DNA of 64,000 nt from Eunapius fragilis (Eukaryota > Porifera > Demospongiae > Spongillida > Spongillidae): contig OY811987.1 in the NCBI GenBank assembly GCA_963681505.1, positions 4,508,978 through 4,572,977 on the forward strand, given 5' to 3'. The position numbers and the translations under genes were made by a program. Under the pieces are notes generated by a model that searched no databases, was not told the DNA's origin, and saw nothing but the letters and a program-made list of their open reading frames with translations. Shown piece after piece: positions 1 through 16,223 of this stretch (positions are counted from its first letter, which is position 1; every line of letters begins with the position of its first letter).

Positions 1-742
1 CACAGTGCAAACCACTCCGTATAAATATATATGCTCCGGGTTTCCGGTCACCCACCCTGTCCTGGAGAAACTTTTGGCATGCAGTTTGAACTTCACACTG
101 TAGGTCCTCGATTCCACGCAACAGCAAGGAGCGATCCAACTGCTGCCACAAAAGTGAAGGCCATTTGCCACTCAAGCCGCTACGTCATTTCACTTGCTTG
201 ACGCTTCTTCACTTCGCAGAGCATCCGAGCAAAGCAAATACACACTGATACACACATTTACAACACGACATGTTTTTGCGTTATTGATCTTTCGAAGGAC
301 CAAGTCAAACGCATATATGTAAGTCAACTTCCTACAGAGAACTCTAGCTTTTGGGCGATTCCGTGTTCCGTGTGCGTTATGCACGCAGCAGTTCACTCTT
401 TCACTGACAGTCCACAGCCCTCATGCACAGAAAAGCATATTATACATCATAGAGTGATCTCGAGCACAGATACAGTGGGGTGTGGTTGTGTAAACATTAT
501 GACCATATTCCATCTGCAGTTTAGGTACACAACAGCAAATAAAAAGGTGAGCCATGAAATGGCCCAATTAGGAAGGTGCATACACTACACGTTTATTGTT
601 CACCAGTTTTGACCTTGTGCACAAAACTGATCACACACCAGCGTCTTGACACACAAATGATCCAAAGCAGCTCAATCATTTAAAAGTTGCACTGTCTTGC
701 ATGGCAGATCTGGAAAGAGAGGTATACACTATCTAAATTTTG
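1..742. other. Flank left of the LTR element; no gene recognised
   Basis: I see no convincing gene here. The open frames are short and carry no recognisable domain. The last four bases before the LTR (743-746, TAGG) are the left target-site duplication of the Gypsy element. The matching right flank resumes at 24,937. Confidence 0.5.
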
Positions 743-746
743 TAGG

Positions 747-874
747 TGTAGCGCATGCGTAGAATTATTTATTTGTGCTGTGTCATGCTCATGCGCACTA
801 GTTGTATACACCATTATTTAAGCCGCTGTATTATGTACCGAGTCGTTCGATGATTAAACTGATTTGACGTCACA
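747..874 (+). repeat. 5' LTR (128 bp)
   Basis: This short LTR is identical to the one at 24,805-24,932. It contains a TATTTAAG box-like stretch near its middle, which may be the element's core promoter. It ends GTCACA, directly before the primer-binding site. Confidence 0.95.
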
Positions 875-875
875 C

Positions 876-893
876 TGGTGTCAGAAGTGGGAT
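876..893 (+). promoter_or_regulatory. Primer-binding site, tRNA-Leu type
   Basis: The 18 bases TGGTGTCAGAAGTGGGAT follow the LTR after one base. They are complementary to the 3' end of animal tRNA-Leu (…CCACTTCTGACA plus CCA). Several Gypsy lineages use tRNA-Leu primers. The first ATG of gag (892) overlaps the end of this site. Confidence 0.8.
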
Positions 894-1333
894 GGAGCAG
901 GAAGGAGCAGGCGTAAGAACCACCAGGTTTAGCGTGCGGCCACCTTCGCGATTTGCGGGAAAGGGAGCTGATTTTGCTATATGGATTCAGCGCATCGAGC
1001 TCTACTTTAAGGAAGCCGGAGTTCCGAACGATAAGCAAGGCCAGGAACTGGTCTCTTTGTTGGAGGATGAGCCATTCCGTATTGTAAGTCAAATGGGTTT
1101 GTTGGATGTAGAAACCGGGGTTGACTACGCAGCTGTGAAGAAATGTCTCGAAGGACAGTATGCTCCGCTAGGGGTAGAGCTGGATTGGCAGAGGAAGTTC
1201 CATGCAGCGCAGCAGAAACAGACGGAGTCCTTAATAGAGTTCTCGGCAAGGTTGCGCATGTTAGCAGATAGGGCTTACCCGTTGTGGCAGTCTAGGGAAC
1301 GACTAGAAGTTGCGCGTAACCAATTTATTCGTG
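892..1333 (+). pseudogene. gag, 5' part (fossil Gypsy element)
   Basis: This is the start of the gag region of the Gypsy element. It begins a few bases after the LTR and has the helical, W- and R-rich retrotransposon gag pattern around 1,180-1,330. It ends where the MULE-like element has inserted; the 9-bp duplication left of that insertion is at 1,334-1,342. Confidence 0.8.
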
Positions 1334-1342
1334 GTATTATTT

Positions 1343-1382
1343 ACCGCTTGGAAGTTAGCACCACATTCCTCAGCACCACATT
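1343..1382 (+). repeat. Left terminal inverted repeat of the MULE-like element
   Basis: These 40 bp pair with 20,503-20,542 in inverted orientation with about three mismatches. Each arm also holds two internal copies of a CACCACATT-like motif. The 9-bp target duplication is at 1,334-1,342. Confidence 0.85.
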
Positions 1383-1652
1383 CCAATTAATTTGTAATGT
1401 GATTAAGATGCGGCCTGACGATAATCATTAATGCGGCCAACATTAATCGCGGCCAGAACGTTCAGGTACATGTAGCTAGCTAGCTTGCGCAGAAGGAAAA
1501 CAGCCTACTTACCAGTTCACGACACGGCCTGTAATATGAGCCGGGCTTCCACATATGGACTGGAATCACGGTACTTTTTGTGTCCAAGGCGCCTGGCTAA
1601 CCCTACCAAGTTGCACAGAAATGAGACTTTTTATTGTACAGGTGAACCCGAC

Positions 1653-2335
1653 CATCTGATGAGGTCTGTCTCACGTATCATTAAAATGGCCCCTCCCCCT
1701 TGAGAACCATGGCCATGTCACACATGTGAGAGTGAGTTTACCCCACTGTCTGACCAAGGTAAGCAATGTTCTGGTGATCCTGCACCACCAGAGCATCTGA
1801 TGAGGTCTGTCTCACATTTCTGAGCATGTGTCATTAAAATGGCCCCTCCCCCTTGAGAACCATGGCCATGTCACACATGTGAAAGTGAGTTTGCCCTACT
1901 GTCTGACCAAGGTAAGCAATGTTCTGGTGATCCTGCACCACCAGAGCATCTGATGAGGTCTGTCTCACATTTCTGAACATGTGTCATTAAAATGGCCCCT
2001 CCCCCTTGAGAACCATGGCCATGTCACACATGTGAGAGTGAGTTTACCCCACTGTCTGACCAAGGTAAGCGATGTTCTGGTGATCCTGCACCACCAGAGC
2101 ATCTGATGAGGTCAGTCTCACATTTCAGAACATGTGTGATTAAAATGGCCCCTTCCCCTTGAGAACCATGGCCATGTCACACATGTGAGAGAGAGTTTAC
2201 CCCACTGTCTGACCAAGGTAAGCGATGTTCTGGTGATCCTGCACCACCAGAGCATCTGATGAGGTTTGTCTCACATTTCAGAACATGTGTCATTAAAATG
2301 GCCCCTCCCCCTTGAGGACCATGGTTATGTCACAA
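1653..2335. repeat. 153-bp tandem repeat, about 4.4 units
   Basis: The motif CATCTGATGAGGT recurs at 1,653, 1,794, 1,947, 2,100 and 2,253. The first spacing is 141 bp and the later ones exactly 153 bp. Units share blocks such as ATTAAAATGGCCCCTCCCCC and ACCATGGCCATGTCACACATG with few changes. The array lies close to the left end of the MULE-like element. It is probably non-coding. Confidence 0.9.
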
Positions 2336-2590
2336 GTCTTAGAGGTTAAAGGGAGTTTTAGAGTGTCTTCACTTCAAGCAATGTTCTGCCTGTGTGCATC
2401 TTTTTTCTAAGCATTTCACTTATTCACAAAACAGTAATGCTCTTAAATCTGCATAGGTAGTTTTTGGTTCAAAACGCATGTTTTTGCTTCATCCCAGGTC
2501 AATCTATAAGCTTCCATAATGACACCAGTGATTATCTATTAAGTGAACAGGAAAAAATTTTTTAAGCCAAAATTGATTAGTATTACTTAC

Positions 2591-5151
2591 TTCAGGCCAT
2601 ACGATAAATTTATTGACTTCAGAAAGTGTCATGGATGCATTCTTACCCACATCATCCTGAATGCCCATAAGGTACAGCTCAATCTCATGTACCTAGTATA
2701 GTATGTGTCAGTGAGTAGTACATATATAGTATTAAACTTTAATTTAACTCACCATATCACTGCATGTTTCTAGAGGCCAATATGGATTTTCTTTTCTTAA
2801 CGTTTTGATATATGGGATGTGATTTTTAAACATTGACATCTGTCTACCAGTTATAAAGCATCGTATTAGTGGCTGTAAAGTGAAAGAAAAGTATATTTAC
2901 ATGGATCTAAGCATGCATGCATGCATGCTCTAAGTACCTCCATCTTCTTCACCACTTGTCGTATTGATCTTCTTGTAAATGGTGATTCACTTCATTTGTG
3001 ATGAGTATTGGAGCTAAAGCTAAGAAACAATTGCACACATTTTCTCATTACCTTTCTTTCCTCTTCAGAAGATGATGTGGGAAACTTCTGATATAGTGGT
3101 CTCGTCCCCACTTCAGGGCAGTGAGGTCATCAGGGTCAGGACCAGGATTTTCGAAGTCAGGAACCAAAAAGTCATCAGAATGAATATCAGAATTCAAAGA
3201 AATAGGGCTTCCAATTTCGATGTCGTCATCATCGTCATCACCATCTACTTCATTCACACTATGACATTCAGTCACTCCTGAAAAAGTTTACAACTATACA
3301 CATGTATTTACACGACACAACTGGGTGTGTTTCACCTTGAAGTGCATCATCATCTGCTTTCTGCAGTGGATAAAGTGCACCAACGGACAATTCAAATGCA
3401 ATCTGTTTTCTGAAGCAACTCATCATTTTCTGTGGATAAGCTTCTATTATGCCTAGTGCTTAGTGTTTTATATCCTACTTGTGTGAATACGCAGTCCTGG
3501 CTTTCCACTTGCAATCTTGCTGCCTGTATAATATTATGCATGGTTAAGAATGCTTTCATAGAGTGTTGAAATCAAAACTTACAAGACACACACAAACTCC
3601 ACAGTCATATGAATTGGTTTGCCTTGGTGAATTGCTGGCCCACATCATTGGAAAATCCCTTATTAGAGTACATTACAACTCCATGCAAGGCACTGAATAC
3701 TATTGAATCAGAATACTTCCAGTCTAAATGACTGAGGTGTAACTTCGTTCTATGTTGCATTTCATTGCAAAGGTACAGCCTATATAGCATAGAAGTGTTT
3801 TACTGACTTGTACATTAAGAATTTTGTGCCACTAGCTTACCAAATCCAGTTTACAGCATCATCATCAGAACAGTGCATTGAATCAAAGCTTTGAATGAAT
3901 TGAGCTTGTGGATGGACTACCTAGTATTTTATCATCAGGTTTTATCACCTTTTGAACTCTGGTACAAACTGAAGTTTACCAGTAGACTCCAATGATTTGG
4001 TTTGTGTACAGGAAAGAACAGTTTCTGGTAGCTGCATACATCCTCACCCTAGAGTCAAAAATGCATTCTCATAAGCCATATTGTAGTTTCATGCATGTGA
4101 TTCACTTTTGAGTGCCTTCTGACTGATAGGTAGCCTCGCGCTTTGAACAGGGGAATAAATGTTGGGTCAAAGACCTTAATTCTTTTCCCATTCTGTTGTA
4201 AGAATGATAAGATGTAACTTTAATAATATGATTAAGCAAACCTTAGTAGCAGCCTCTTGCAATAGTTCCATGTATGCAGAAATGATCTACATGGGTTTTC
4301 ATAGAATTTTTCTGATGAGGTTAATACCATACCTTTGAGTCAAGTTGATCGTCAAACAGTAGTTGTTGTAAGGCATTCTTTTCAAGTTGGAACACTTTGT
4401 TTGGTACTGGAACTTTGTTGTATAACTTTTTGAAAACAGTCGTGGTGCATGTAAATCTGAAAAGCATTTTCCTAAGTACCTCAGCTTCAATACTTGATGG
4501 TAGGCCGCTGTAAATCTGGTTTAGGCATTCAAGGATACAAGTAAATAAAAAACATTCTCTATGAGAAAGTTGGTGGCATATAGGATTTGAAGGCAATGGT
4601 GGTGTAAAAAGGAAGGAAACAAGGGTCTAATAATAAGGGAAAATGGAATAGTCCAATATTTAGCACACGAACAACATACTATATCCTACATATAGAAATG
4701 TGCTAAATATAGGACTATTCCATTTTCCCTTATTATTAGACCCTTGTTTCCTTCCTTTTTACACCACCATTGCCTTCAAATCCTATATGCCACCAACTTT
4801 CTCATAGAGAATGTTTTTTATTTACTTGTTTCATGGATTTTTATTCATACCCGATTATGAGCCGTATAGCATGTTAAGTAATCCATCTTGATATGAGAGG
4901 GAGGTTGTAAAGGTACGACATACCTTTGAGTGACCTTAACTCTTTCGCCGAGCGAGATGCACGTTCAGGACTATGGCAATATCGCTGTCTTCTGCTCGAT
5001 ACCTTGCACGTCGAGAGGTCCGTTCCTTTTCAGGATCTGAGGGGGCTTTAAGGGGCGGCCGAAACAGAAGAGAGGTTATTAATTGTCGCCTCAGCGCGAT
5101 CGAACCCACGAACGCATTTTGTATCGGGCCAGACTGAAGCAGACAGCACCC

Positions 5152-5182
<31 letters not shown>

Positions 5183-7400
5183 TTCCTACAGTCTACTAAT
5201 CGCATCTCGATACCTTGCGCGTCGAGAGGTCCGTTTCTTTTCAGGCTCTGCTCGATATTTTTCACGTTGAGAGGCCCGCTTCTTTTCAGGCTCTGCTTTG
5301 TAGTTCCGCTCGGGCTGAATCTAATACGTCGACTCTAGTTTTGAGGTACTATGCTCGTCATCTTTTCCTGACGTGAAGGCATTTTGAAAAAAAAAAAACA
5401 ACTTCACTAAGTTACAAAGAGCGTCAAACTTACAACGATCGAATAACAAGAACGATTATAGTACGCACGTGCACGTTGTTTAAAATACATAATCGCCACA
5501 GTTAATTACCACTACGTGTAGTGCCCAGACCTTACACATTTGATTACATGATGTATACTGCTAGTACTTCGTATAAAGAGCGAAGTAGGACCTATCCGAG
5601 CAGTAAGCTTAACTATACGTGATTTGCTAACACAACCACCGATATATGTCATGTAGCCTCGAGACGTTTTGACCACAGAAGCGAGAATGCCAACGAATTC
5701 TGAAGCCATTGGTGTGATTTTCATTTCTTAAAAGTGTTCCTATCCCGAGTTATGCGTGGTCAAGAACAAGAAGAAGAAGAAGAAGAAGAAGAAGAAGAAG
5801 AAGAACGAGAAATACGTGGGACTGGGTACGAGTTTCGAAAATTGTTTTGTTCTCTACAACCACGCGGTTTTGTGACATCAAACAAACACGAAACTACTTG
5901 TTGTTACCTTCTTGTACGACGGCGATAACAAGGTAAGCCATCCGCTCGTCGGGAGTCTTGTTAGAAGCGGGTCGCGTTTTTTTAATGACATTCATAATCG
6001 GGGTCAAATCCTATATGAGAGTTACTAACGTAACTCTCGATTCATGTTCAATGCATGCATGCATTCTAACTCACAAGTTTTCCATTTGGAGGATGAATAG
6101 TAAACTCTCTTTGAAGAAATGTCTGCAGAAGTATTATTACTATCTTGTGTTGCTTGCACATTTCCCCCTTACCTTTGACATTGATGTGGTGTAAACTGCA
6201 AGACATACATTCTCCTAAAAATGTAAAGGCTACATTGTAAGACTGTTATGATTTTAACACTACAACCTCAACTATTCTTGAGGAATGAAAATCAGTAGTA
6301 GTTTTTATACATATCAATGAATCATCATAGTGAATCCACTCCTTTCTGTTTTTCACGTAGCATGTATCTGTAAAATTGATTCAATGGGATGAAATTAAAT
6401 GAAAGATATTCTTATTCATTTACAGTGGCCCTCTGCAATGTCTTTTCCATGGTGCACCTGTATGTGTGGATATGAAGGGGAATAACAAACTACTTGCTGA
6501 TTTTTACTAACCAGGATTGCACATAACTGATAGAAATGGCTCTCTTGGGAACTTGAGTGTGCAAGATTGCAAGCCCTGGATAGTGTATCATTTATTAAAT
6601 ACAGCACACATAAAACAATTATTAAACCTTGGAACTTTAATTCTGTTTTTCAGTTTTCTGGCTGGAACACTGCAACTTACCCTACTGCAGTTCAAAATCA
6701 ATATGCTTGGAAATGAAACGTGTTTCTCCTGAACAGCTAATTGCTTGTGACAGACATCACAAAACCTGCACATGATATGATAAACATATCAGCATTCATA
6801 GTCATATTCCTGTAGACCTGCTCTTGGGTACACAAATTATCCAACAAAGCATCAAGCCAGGTGGTCAGTATATCCATCATACTAATATCCTCTGGTTGAC
6901 CTTCAGTGCTGAATGGAATCACAGTCCAACTTGAAGAATCATGCACTATCTGGTTTATAATGTATTATACATGATATATAAAACACAGGGTTTTTCACCT
7001 GTGAACAGCATGTAGCCATTTTGTTGACTGTTGTTGTGAATTCTTTCTTAAAGTTGTTTGCTATCTGACATAATACTAATCTTAAACTAATGCTTTACAA
7101 GGATGTATTGTAATGAAATACCTCTGATCCTGATAACAGTACTTCAAGCAGTGCTGTTATTCCATCGACACAGTCATTTTGCAATCCACAGTTGAGGGAG
7201 TATGCTTTCTCCTTTTGTAGTGCACGCTATATTTGGCTACTAAAGTATCATTCACTACAAAATTCATTTTACTTACAACTAATTTTGAGGCATTGCAAGG
7301 GTGAACTGAACTTGTTTCAAGTTCATCCATAACACTCACAAATTCCTTCTGAACAGAATTGAAGCACTGCACATCCATTGCTACATGCATGCCATGTGAT
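2591..7400 (-). CDS. Minus-strand exons of an unrecognised gene inside the MULE-like element
   Basis: Several open blocks with good splice signals read on the minus strand. Clear ones are 6,766-6,949, about 4,330-4,610 (donor after DDQLDSK), 3,052-3,277 (acidic, then KWGRDHYIRSFPHH), 2,753-2,872 (exactly 40 codons) and 2,591-2,692 (exactly 34 codons). The last two join in phase 0. I do not recognise a domain. All exons face the same way as the PHD-transposase gene upstream, so they may be its 3' half or a separate cargo gene. I could not place a start or stop or connect every exon. The span should be read as a region holding exons rather than one open frame. Confidence 0.45.
4537..4829. repeat. 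Large near-perfect palindrome: 130-bp arms, 33-bp spacer
   Basis: The left arm (4,537-4,666) and right arm (4,700-4,829) are reverse complements with no gaps and one mismatch (4,655 against 4,711). The left arm overlaps the 5' part of a minus-strand exon, so the right arm is an inverted copy of exon sequence. It ends abruptly on both sides. Confidence 0.95.
4992..5295. repeat. Short tandem and dispersed repeats (about 46 bp) plus a poly-C tract
   Basis: The block CTCGATACCTTGCACGTCG…GGTCCGTTCCTTTTCAGG recurs in three variants near 4,994, 5,206 and 5,252. Between the first two lies a run of about 30 C (5,151-5,182). No coding role is evident. Confidence 0.7.
5765..5805. repeat. (GAA)n microsatellite
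   Basis: About 13 uninterrupted GAA/AAG triplets. The Glu-run frame across it has no other sign of being coding. Confidence 0.9.
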
Positions 7401-7930
7401 TATTTGTAAGAGGGAGCAGAATCTCGTTTTAAATGGGTGGCTTACCCTTCATCATCAAATACAATGGAGTTGCAGCAAGAGCCTGTAATGCAGTATTCAT
7501 CCAACACGTATATGTTGTATTATGCAGTCCCTTGTTCACTCTTCTGGAAATGTCCAATTCTATGCAAAGGGGCTAGGGGTGCAGAATAACATACATAATA
7601 ACACTGCAAACTTTCAAATTAAACCGACCATAATCTCTTGGTCTTCAGCAAATCTGTAGGTGGAGTAATGATGAAAGAGCTGTAGTATTATTTCTAACTA
7701 GACACCAATTTAATTATCTACATGAATACAATTTGCCCAACGGTTTTGAAAAGAGATACATCAATTAGTATGGCATAGCATAGCATAGATACTTTTTCAA
7801 TCAAACCTTATCCTATAACATACTGTGTTTGATGAGCAGTTTTCTTTTCCATGGTGGAAGAAATTTCAACTCTGATGCATGTAATGCAAAGATGTATGTC
7901 ACTACATCAATTGTCTGTTTCAGCTTACAC

Positions 7931-12455
<4,525 letters not shown>

Positions 12456-12511
12456 CACAAAGTAACTTGCAAAAAGCACAAACGCAATGGGACTATGTAG
12501 AAGTCTATGCA

Positions 12512-12518
12512 TTTATAT
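12512..12518 (-). promoter_or_regulatory. TATA box of the PHD-transposase gene (candidate)
   Basis: The minus strand reads CTATATAAAT about 60 bp upstream of the ATG at 12,455, a normal spacing for a TATA box with a short leader. An alternative ATG lies only a few bases after it and would fall before the expected transcription start. Confidence 0.5.
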
Positions 12519-12929
12519 AGGACCAAACACAGGCTCCACCCACCATAGTTTTCATATCCTGGGATATAGCATGGAGGGAAAATGTACACAGTGGATGGGA
12601 AGACCACTCCTCAAAGCTTTGCTTACATTAACAATAGCACAGCTCATTGTTCATGCATCCAAATAAGGTCACAAAGTAGAACTATCAGTTTAAGCCACAC
12701 CTCAGATGTATGTAACATTACATATGCCATAATATAATCACGCAGTCTCACACCCATACACACTCACACACAACAACATTCATATCAGGTCACACAAACG
12801 TCCCCTGGATCAACCAACGTAACGAAAAATATTATTCACACTAAAAAAGGCAGTTTGGAAACCAGAAACATAACAAAAAAGATAAGTTGAGCAGGTCCAT
12901 GACAGGAGGTCGTATTATATGATGAGCTG

Positions 12930-15900
12930 TTCAACTGAGCAGTTGTTGTCACACCCTCAACTGGTCCAGTGTTCCGGATCCGTGCGTGACGTTGGGTTCC
13001 TGGTTGGCACAGGTACACACCTACCCCGTGGGTACATGAAACACCTCAGAGTCAGATTCAGTGTGCTTTGCAACTCACAAAAATGGCACCCATCTCTACA
13101 GGTCAGCTTGAAAGAACTTATTAGTTGTGGTCACACCCCCAGTGTTCAAAATCCGCGTGTGACGTTGGGTTCCTGGTTGGCACAGGTACACACCTACCCT
13201 GTGTGTACATGAAACACCTCAGAGTCAGATTCAGTGTGCTTTGCAACTCACAAGAATGGCACCCATCTCCACAGGTCAGCTTGAAAGAACTTATTAGTTG
13301 TGGTCACACCCCCAGTGTTCAAAATCCGCGCGTGACGTTGGGTTCCTGGTTGGCACAGGTACACACCTACCTTGTGGGTACATGAAACACCTCAGAGTTA
13401 GATTCAGTGTGCTTTGCAACTCACAAGAATGGCACCCATCTCTACAGGTCAGCTTGAAAGAACTTACTAGTTGTGGTCACACCCCCAGTGTTCAAAATCC
13501 GCGCGTGACGTTGGGTTCCTGGTTGGCACAGGTACACACCTACCTTGTGGGTACATGAAACACCTCAGAGTTAGATTCAGTGTGCTTTGCAACTCACAAG
13601 AATGGCACCCATCTCTACAGGTCAGCTTGAAAGAACTTATTGGTTGTGGTCACACCCCCAGTGTTCAAAATCCGCGCGTGACGTTGGGTTCCTGGTTGGC
13701 ACAGGTACACACCTACCCTGTGGGTACATGAAACACCTCAGAGTCAGATTCAGTGTGCTTTGCAACTCACAAGAATGGCACCCATCTCCACAGGTCAGCT
13801 TGAAAGAACTTATTAGTTGTGGTCACACCCCCAGTGTTCAAAATCCGCGCGTGACGTTGGGTTCCTGGTTGGCACAGGTACACACCTACCTTGTGGGTAC
13901 ATGAAACACCTCAGAGTTAGATTCAGTGTGCTTTGCAACTCACAAGAATGGCACCCATCTCTACAGGTCAGCTTGAAAGAACTTATTAGTTGTGGTCACA
14001 CCCCCAGTGTTCAAAATCCGCGCGTGACGTTGGTTTCCTGGTTGGCACAGGTACACACCTACCCTGTGTGTACATGAAACACCTCAGAGTCAGATTCAGT
14101 GTGCTTTGCAACTCACAAGAATGGCACCCATCTCCACAGGTCAGCTTGAAAGAACTTATTAGTTGTGGTCACTCCCCCAGTGTTCAAAATCCGCTCGTGA
14201 CGTTGGGTCCCTGGTTGGCACAGGGACACAACTACCCTGTAGGTACATGAAACACCTCAGAGTCAGATTCAGTGTGCTTTGCAACTCACAAGAATGGTAC
14301 CCATCTCCACAGGTCAGCTTGAAAGAACATATTAGTTGTGGTCACACCCCCAGTGTTCAAAATCCGCGCGTGACGTTGGGTTCCTGGTTGGCACAGGTAC
14401 ACACCTACCCTGTGGGTACATGAAACACCTCAGAGTCAGATTCAGTGTGCTTTGCAACTCACAAGAATGGCACCCATCTCCACAGGTCAGCTTGAAAGAA
14501 CTTATTAGTTGTGGTCACACACCCCAGTGTTCGGAATCTGCGCGTGACGTTGGGTCCCTGGTTGGCACAGGTACACACCTACCCTGTGGGTACATGAAAC
14601 ACCTCAGAGTCAGATTCAGTGTGCTTTGCAACTCACAAGAATGGCACCCATCTCCACAGAACTTATTAGTTGTGGTCACACCCCCAGTGTTCAAAATCCG
14701 CGCGTGACGTTGGGTTCCTGGTTGGCACAGGTACACACCTACCCTGTGGGTACATGAAACACCTCAGAGTCAGATTCAGTGTGCTTTGCAACTCACAAGA
14801 ATGGCACCCATCTCCACAGAACTTATTAGTTGTGGTCACACCCCCAGTGTTCAAAATCCACGCGTGACGTTGGGTTCCTGGTTGGCACAGGTACACACCT
14901 ACCCTGTGTGTACATGAAACACCTCAGAGTCAGATTCAGTGTGCTTTGCAACTCACAAGAATGGCACCCATCTCCACAGGTCAGTTTGAAAGAACTTATT
15001 AGTTGTGGTCACACCCCCAGTGTTCAAAATCCGCGCGTGACGTTGGGTTCCTGGTTGGCACAGGTACACACCTACCCTGTGTGTACATGAAACACCTCAG
15101 AGTCAGATTCAGTGTGCTTTGCAACTCACAAGAATGGCACCCATCTCCACAGGTCAGCTTGAAAGAACTTATTAGTTGTGGTCACACCCCCAGTGTTCAA
15201 AATCCGCGCGTGACGTTGGGTTCCTGGTTGGCACAGGTACACACCTACCCTGTGGGTACATGAAACACCTCAGAGTCAGATTCAGTGTGCTTTGCAACTC
15301 ACAAGAATGGCACCCATCTCCACAGGTCAGCTTGAAAGAACTTATTAGTTGTGGTCACACCCCCAGTGTTCAAAATCCGCGCGTGACGTTGGGTTCCTGG
15401 TTGGCACAGGTACACACCTACCCTGTGTGTACATGAAACACCTCAGAGTCAGATTCAGTGCGCTTTGCAACTCACAAGAATGGCACCCATCTCCACAGGT
15501 CAGCTTGAAAGAACTTATTAGTTGTGGTCACTCCCCCAGTGTTCAAAATCCGCTCGTGACGTTGGGTCCCTGGTTGGCACAGGGACACAACTACCCTGTA
15601 GGTACATGAAACACCTCAGAGTCAGATTCAGTGTGCTTTGCAACTCACAAGAATGGTACCCATCTCCACAGGTCAGCTTGAAAGAACATATTAGTTGTGG
15701 TCACACCCCCAGTGTTCAAAATCCGCGCGTGACGTTGGGTTCCTGGTTGGCACAGGTACACACCTACCCTGTGGGTACATGAAACACCTCAGAGTCAGAT
15801 TCAGTGTGCTTTGCAACTCACAAGAATGGCACCCGTCTCCACAGGTCAGCTTGAAAGAACTTATTAGTTGTGGTCACACACCCCAGTGTTCGGAATCTGC

Positions 15901-16070
15901 GCGTGACGTTGGGTCCCTGGTTGGCTTAGGTACTCACCTACCCTGTGGGTACATGGAAAAGCTTGTAACCCCAGCTGGTCCAGTGTTCAGGATCCAAGCT
16001 AGTCCAGTGTTCAGGATCGGCACGTGACCTTGAGTCCATGGTTGGCACAGGTACACATCTACCCTGTGGC
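12930..16070. repeat. 173-bp satellite-like tandem array, about 18 units
   Basis: Units of 173 bp repeat from about 12,930, with the TGGTCACACCCCCAGTG block at 13,127, 13,300, 13,473 and so on. Two units near 14,510-14,830 are 160 bp because 13 bp (GTCAGCTTGAAAG) are missing. Each unit holds GCGTGACGTTGG, with a TGACG core, and a GTACACACCTACC…GGTACATG stretch. Since 173 is not a multiple of 3, each unit shifts frame, so the repeated 86-codon open frames are not genes. The flanks end in degenerate CTGGTCCAGTGTTC pieces. Confidence 0.95.
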
Positions 16071-16164
16071 AACAGTACTAGCTCACAGCATCTTCATATA
16101 ACACGTTGCATAGTGTTTGCTTACGTTCATAACGTGATCTATATTAATAAAGGAGAAGAGGCGG

Positions 16165-16171
16165 TATAAAA
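16165..16171 (+). promoter_or_regulatory. TATA box of the plus-strand gene in the MULE-like element
   Basis: TATAAAAGGGCG is followed by TAGACTGCTC, then by ATGGCG codons at 16,224 and about 16,379. The module recurs on the minus strand at 20,357-20,381, which supports it as a real promoter. Confidence 0.65.
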
Positions 16172-16223
16172 GGGCGTAGACTGCTCAATTTTTGACCGGC
16201 CAGCCGGTTTTAAGCGGCCAAAT

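Noticed and set aside
1485-1703. Possible small gene before the 153-bp array
   Set aside because: No domain, no splice context, and it runs into the tandem repeat.
12919-16027. A ladder of overlapping 86-codon plus-strand reading frames
   Set aside because: They recur every 173 bp in shifting frames because the satellite unit is not a multiple of three and lacks stops in some phases. They are not genes.
12930-16070. CRISPR-like array
   Set aside because: The repeats adjoin directly with no unique spacers, and the genome is eukaryotic.
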